Assembly: GCA_964444865.1 (NCBI GenBank)
Contig: CAYUJE010000323.1
Coordinates: 1-7,126 of the forward strand
Length of the DNA: 7,126 nt
Origin: SXOA01 sp964444865
Lineage (GTDB): Bacteria > Planctomycetota > Planctomycetia > Pirellulales > Pirellulaceae
Reading direction: 5' to 3'
Shown here: piece by piece, positions 6,228 through 7,126 of the stretch
How positions within the stretch are numbered: position 1 is the first letter of the stretch
Layout: each line of letters opens with the position of its first letter
The notes under the pieces: generated by a model
Told to the model about the DNA's origin: nothing
The model's input: only the letters and a program-made list of their open reading frames with translations
Database searches by the model: none
Position numbers and translations under genes: made by a program

Positions 6228-6635
6228 ATGCCTGCCAAGAATACGCTCTTTCCCGTCGAATCCATCGTCGCGCAGCGGCAGCCAAAGACCGACCGCCTTA
6301 TCCTCGAACGCCTACTCAAGTCGGCGGCCCTCGACAATCGGCTGGAAGAGGACGTGCTGCGCGCAGCCGACGTTATCCTCTGGAAGTGGGCGGACATGGA
6401 AACGTCGGGAACGCTCGCCACGCTCAGCGAAACGCAGCTGCAAGGGGATTTTCTGGCCCAGGTCTGGGGGGAATCCCTCGACTATTCTGGTCCCGCCGAT
6501 GGGCTGGCTCTCTGGCATCGCATCCAGCATCACTTCACTGTCGGTGAAACAAATCAGACTCTCTTACTGATCTTGGGCCCGGTCGGTCCAAACGGCGAGA
6601 TGACATTCCCGTGCCTGCCGAAAACCGCAAGCTAG
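6228..6635 (+). pseudogene. Truncated N-terminal fragment resembling a type IIG restriction-modification enzyme
   Basis: 135 residues from ATG 6228. It starts MPAKNTLFPVESIVAQRQPKT, followed by a helical stretch to about residue 75, then SETQLQGDFLAQVWGESLDY. The shape (LFPxxxIxAQRQPKTDR, then E-x6-FL-x-x-V/L-FGE-x-LGY) matches what I recall of the N-terminal domain of large type IIG (Eco57I-like) restriction enzyme/methyltransferases, normally about 1,000 residues. No nuclease PD-(D/E)XK core or methylase NPPY motif follows, so the gene would be a broken remnant. From about GETNQT onward the frame looks unnatural; the frame that reads LGPGRSKRRDDIPVPAENRKLV* (6571-6639) could be a shifted continuation, implying an indel near 6545-6570. 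The open frame extends to TTG 6105, inside the terminator, so that start is not credible. ATG 6228 has no ribosome site. It could instead be an intact small protein of unknown role. Confidence 0.5.
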
Positions 6636-7126
6636 TATAACGCGGATGGAGTTTGGGCGTCAAAATGACCGGCAAGGGGAATGATTTCTCGTTCGGTCAA
6701 CCTGCACAATTGCCTTGATTTCATGCCCTTTCGCAGTCGTGTGCGTGCCACGCAATCCTCTTCGGCACCAAGTGAAACGCTGGCTTTCCGTCGTCAATCC
6801 TTTCCCGCGTGCGCCGCTTGCGCAAAGCCGTGGTCGTGCCACCCCAATGGTGGCGACAGTCGAGTTTGAAACACGCAGCGTCCCCGGTTTGCGCCCCGTC
6901 TCTATTGACTCTCGCCCGCTCCACGTTTAACCTATCAACTAGTTCTGATGCGTGGCGTCCTCGGCTGCCGAAGTAAGCTGGTAGCTGACATGCCGCGGTC
7001 AGATTCCCGCCTGAATTTCCTGCCTAATCCTTAATCCCACCTGTGTTCCGCCGACTTTGGCGGCCTTCCTATATTCCTACCCTCCAGACCAAGGCGGCCC
7101 CGTGGTCTTGCTGCGAGCTAGTACGA
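6636..7126. other. 491-base right end without a supportable gene
   Basis: All open frames here are short (71 residues or fewer), overlap one another on both strands and look compositionally random; I support none. No tRNA cloverleaf was found. Three small hairpins are visible: GCCACC-5-GGTGGC (6838-6854), CCGCC-6-GGCGG (7048-7063), and AGACCA/TGGTCT (7086-7108) with two more inner G-C pairs. None has a T-run typical of a terminator. The octamer AGCTAGTA occurs at 6630-6637 and again at 7116-7123. The stretch could be decayed remainder of the restriction gene or plain intergenic DNA. Confidence 0.55.

Noticed and set aside
5555..6547. 330-residue plus-strand frame across the glgX 3' end
   Set aside because: It overlaps glgX in another frame, runs through the terminator, and is Arg/Pro/Ala-rich with no domain pattern.
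6660..6930. Several 60-71 residue frames on both strands near the right end
   Set aside because: Mutually overlapping, Arg/Ser/His-rich, without ribosome sites or recognisable motifs.
6980..7015. tRNA-like T-arm at GCGGTCAGATTCCCGC
   Set aside because: The loop does not match TTCRANY and no acceptor, D or anticodon arms can be built around it.

Overview
The window reads like a chromosomal stretch of a GC-rich environmental bacterium, most likely a planctomycete (Pirellulales-like). This is an inference. It rests on the style of the proteins, the near absence of clear Shine-Dalgarno sites apart from a few, and two intergenic hairpin repeats whose cores (an arm starting CACTAGCCCGACGCG, and CCGGAGGC-GTTA-GCCTCCGG) I associate from memory with planctomycete genomes. 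No ribosomal or phylogenetic marker is present to prove it.

Left to right: (1) the last 28 codons of a plus-strand gene enter from the left edge and encode a hydrophobic C-terminal membrane segment (to 86). (2) On the minus strand lies a bestrophin-family anion channel gene (24 to about 974), whose 3' end overlaps that tail. (3) Divergent from it is a cytochrome P450 gene (1027-2364). If the bestrophin gene uses an upstream ATG with a good ribosome site, the two start codons share the tetranucleotide CATG at 1026-1029. (4) A 63-bp imperfect inverted repeat (2371-2433) follows. (5) Next is a thiS-thiG pair for the thiazole half of thiamine, with a perfect 8-bp hairpin between the two genes. 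(6) After a 353-base leader or intergenic stretch comes a full glycogen-debranching enzyme gene of the GlgX/isoamylase type (3960-6044), closed by a convincing rho-independent terminator (6064-6106). (7) A 135-residue open frame (6228-6635) looks like the N-terminus of a type IIG restriction-modification enzyme, cut short and probably a remnant. (8) The last 491 bases hold no gene I can support.

The genes do not form one pathway. ThiS and ThiG act together: the ThiS C-terminal thiocarboxylate donates sulfur to the ThiG-bound intermediate. GlgX (glycogen mobilisation), the P450 (monooxygenase, with no redox partner in view) and the channel are separate housekeeping or accessory functions. I did not find a clearly new biological system. 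The items most worth a second look are the two gene overlaps at the bestrophin locus, the repeat hairpins, the decayed restriction gene, and an unassigned protein-like open frame without an ATG at 3685-3864.
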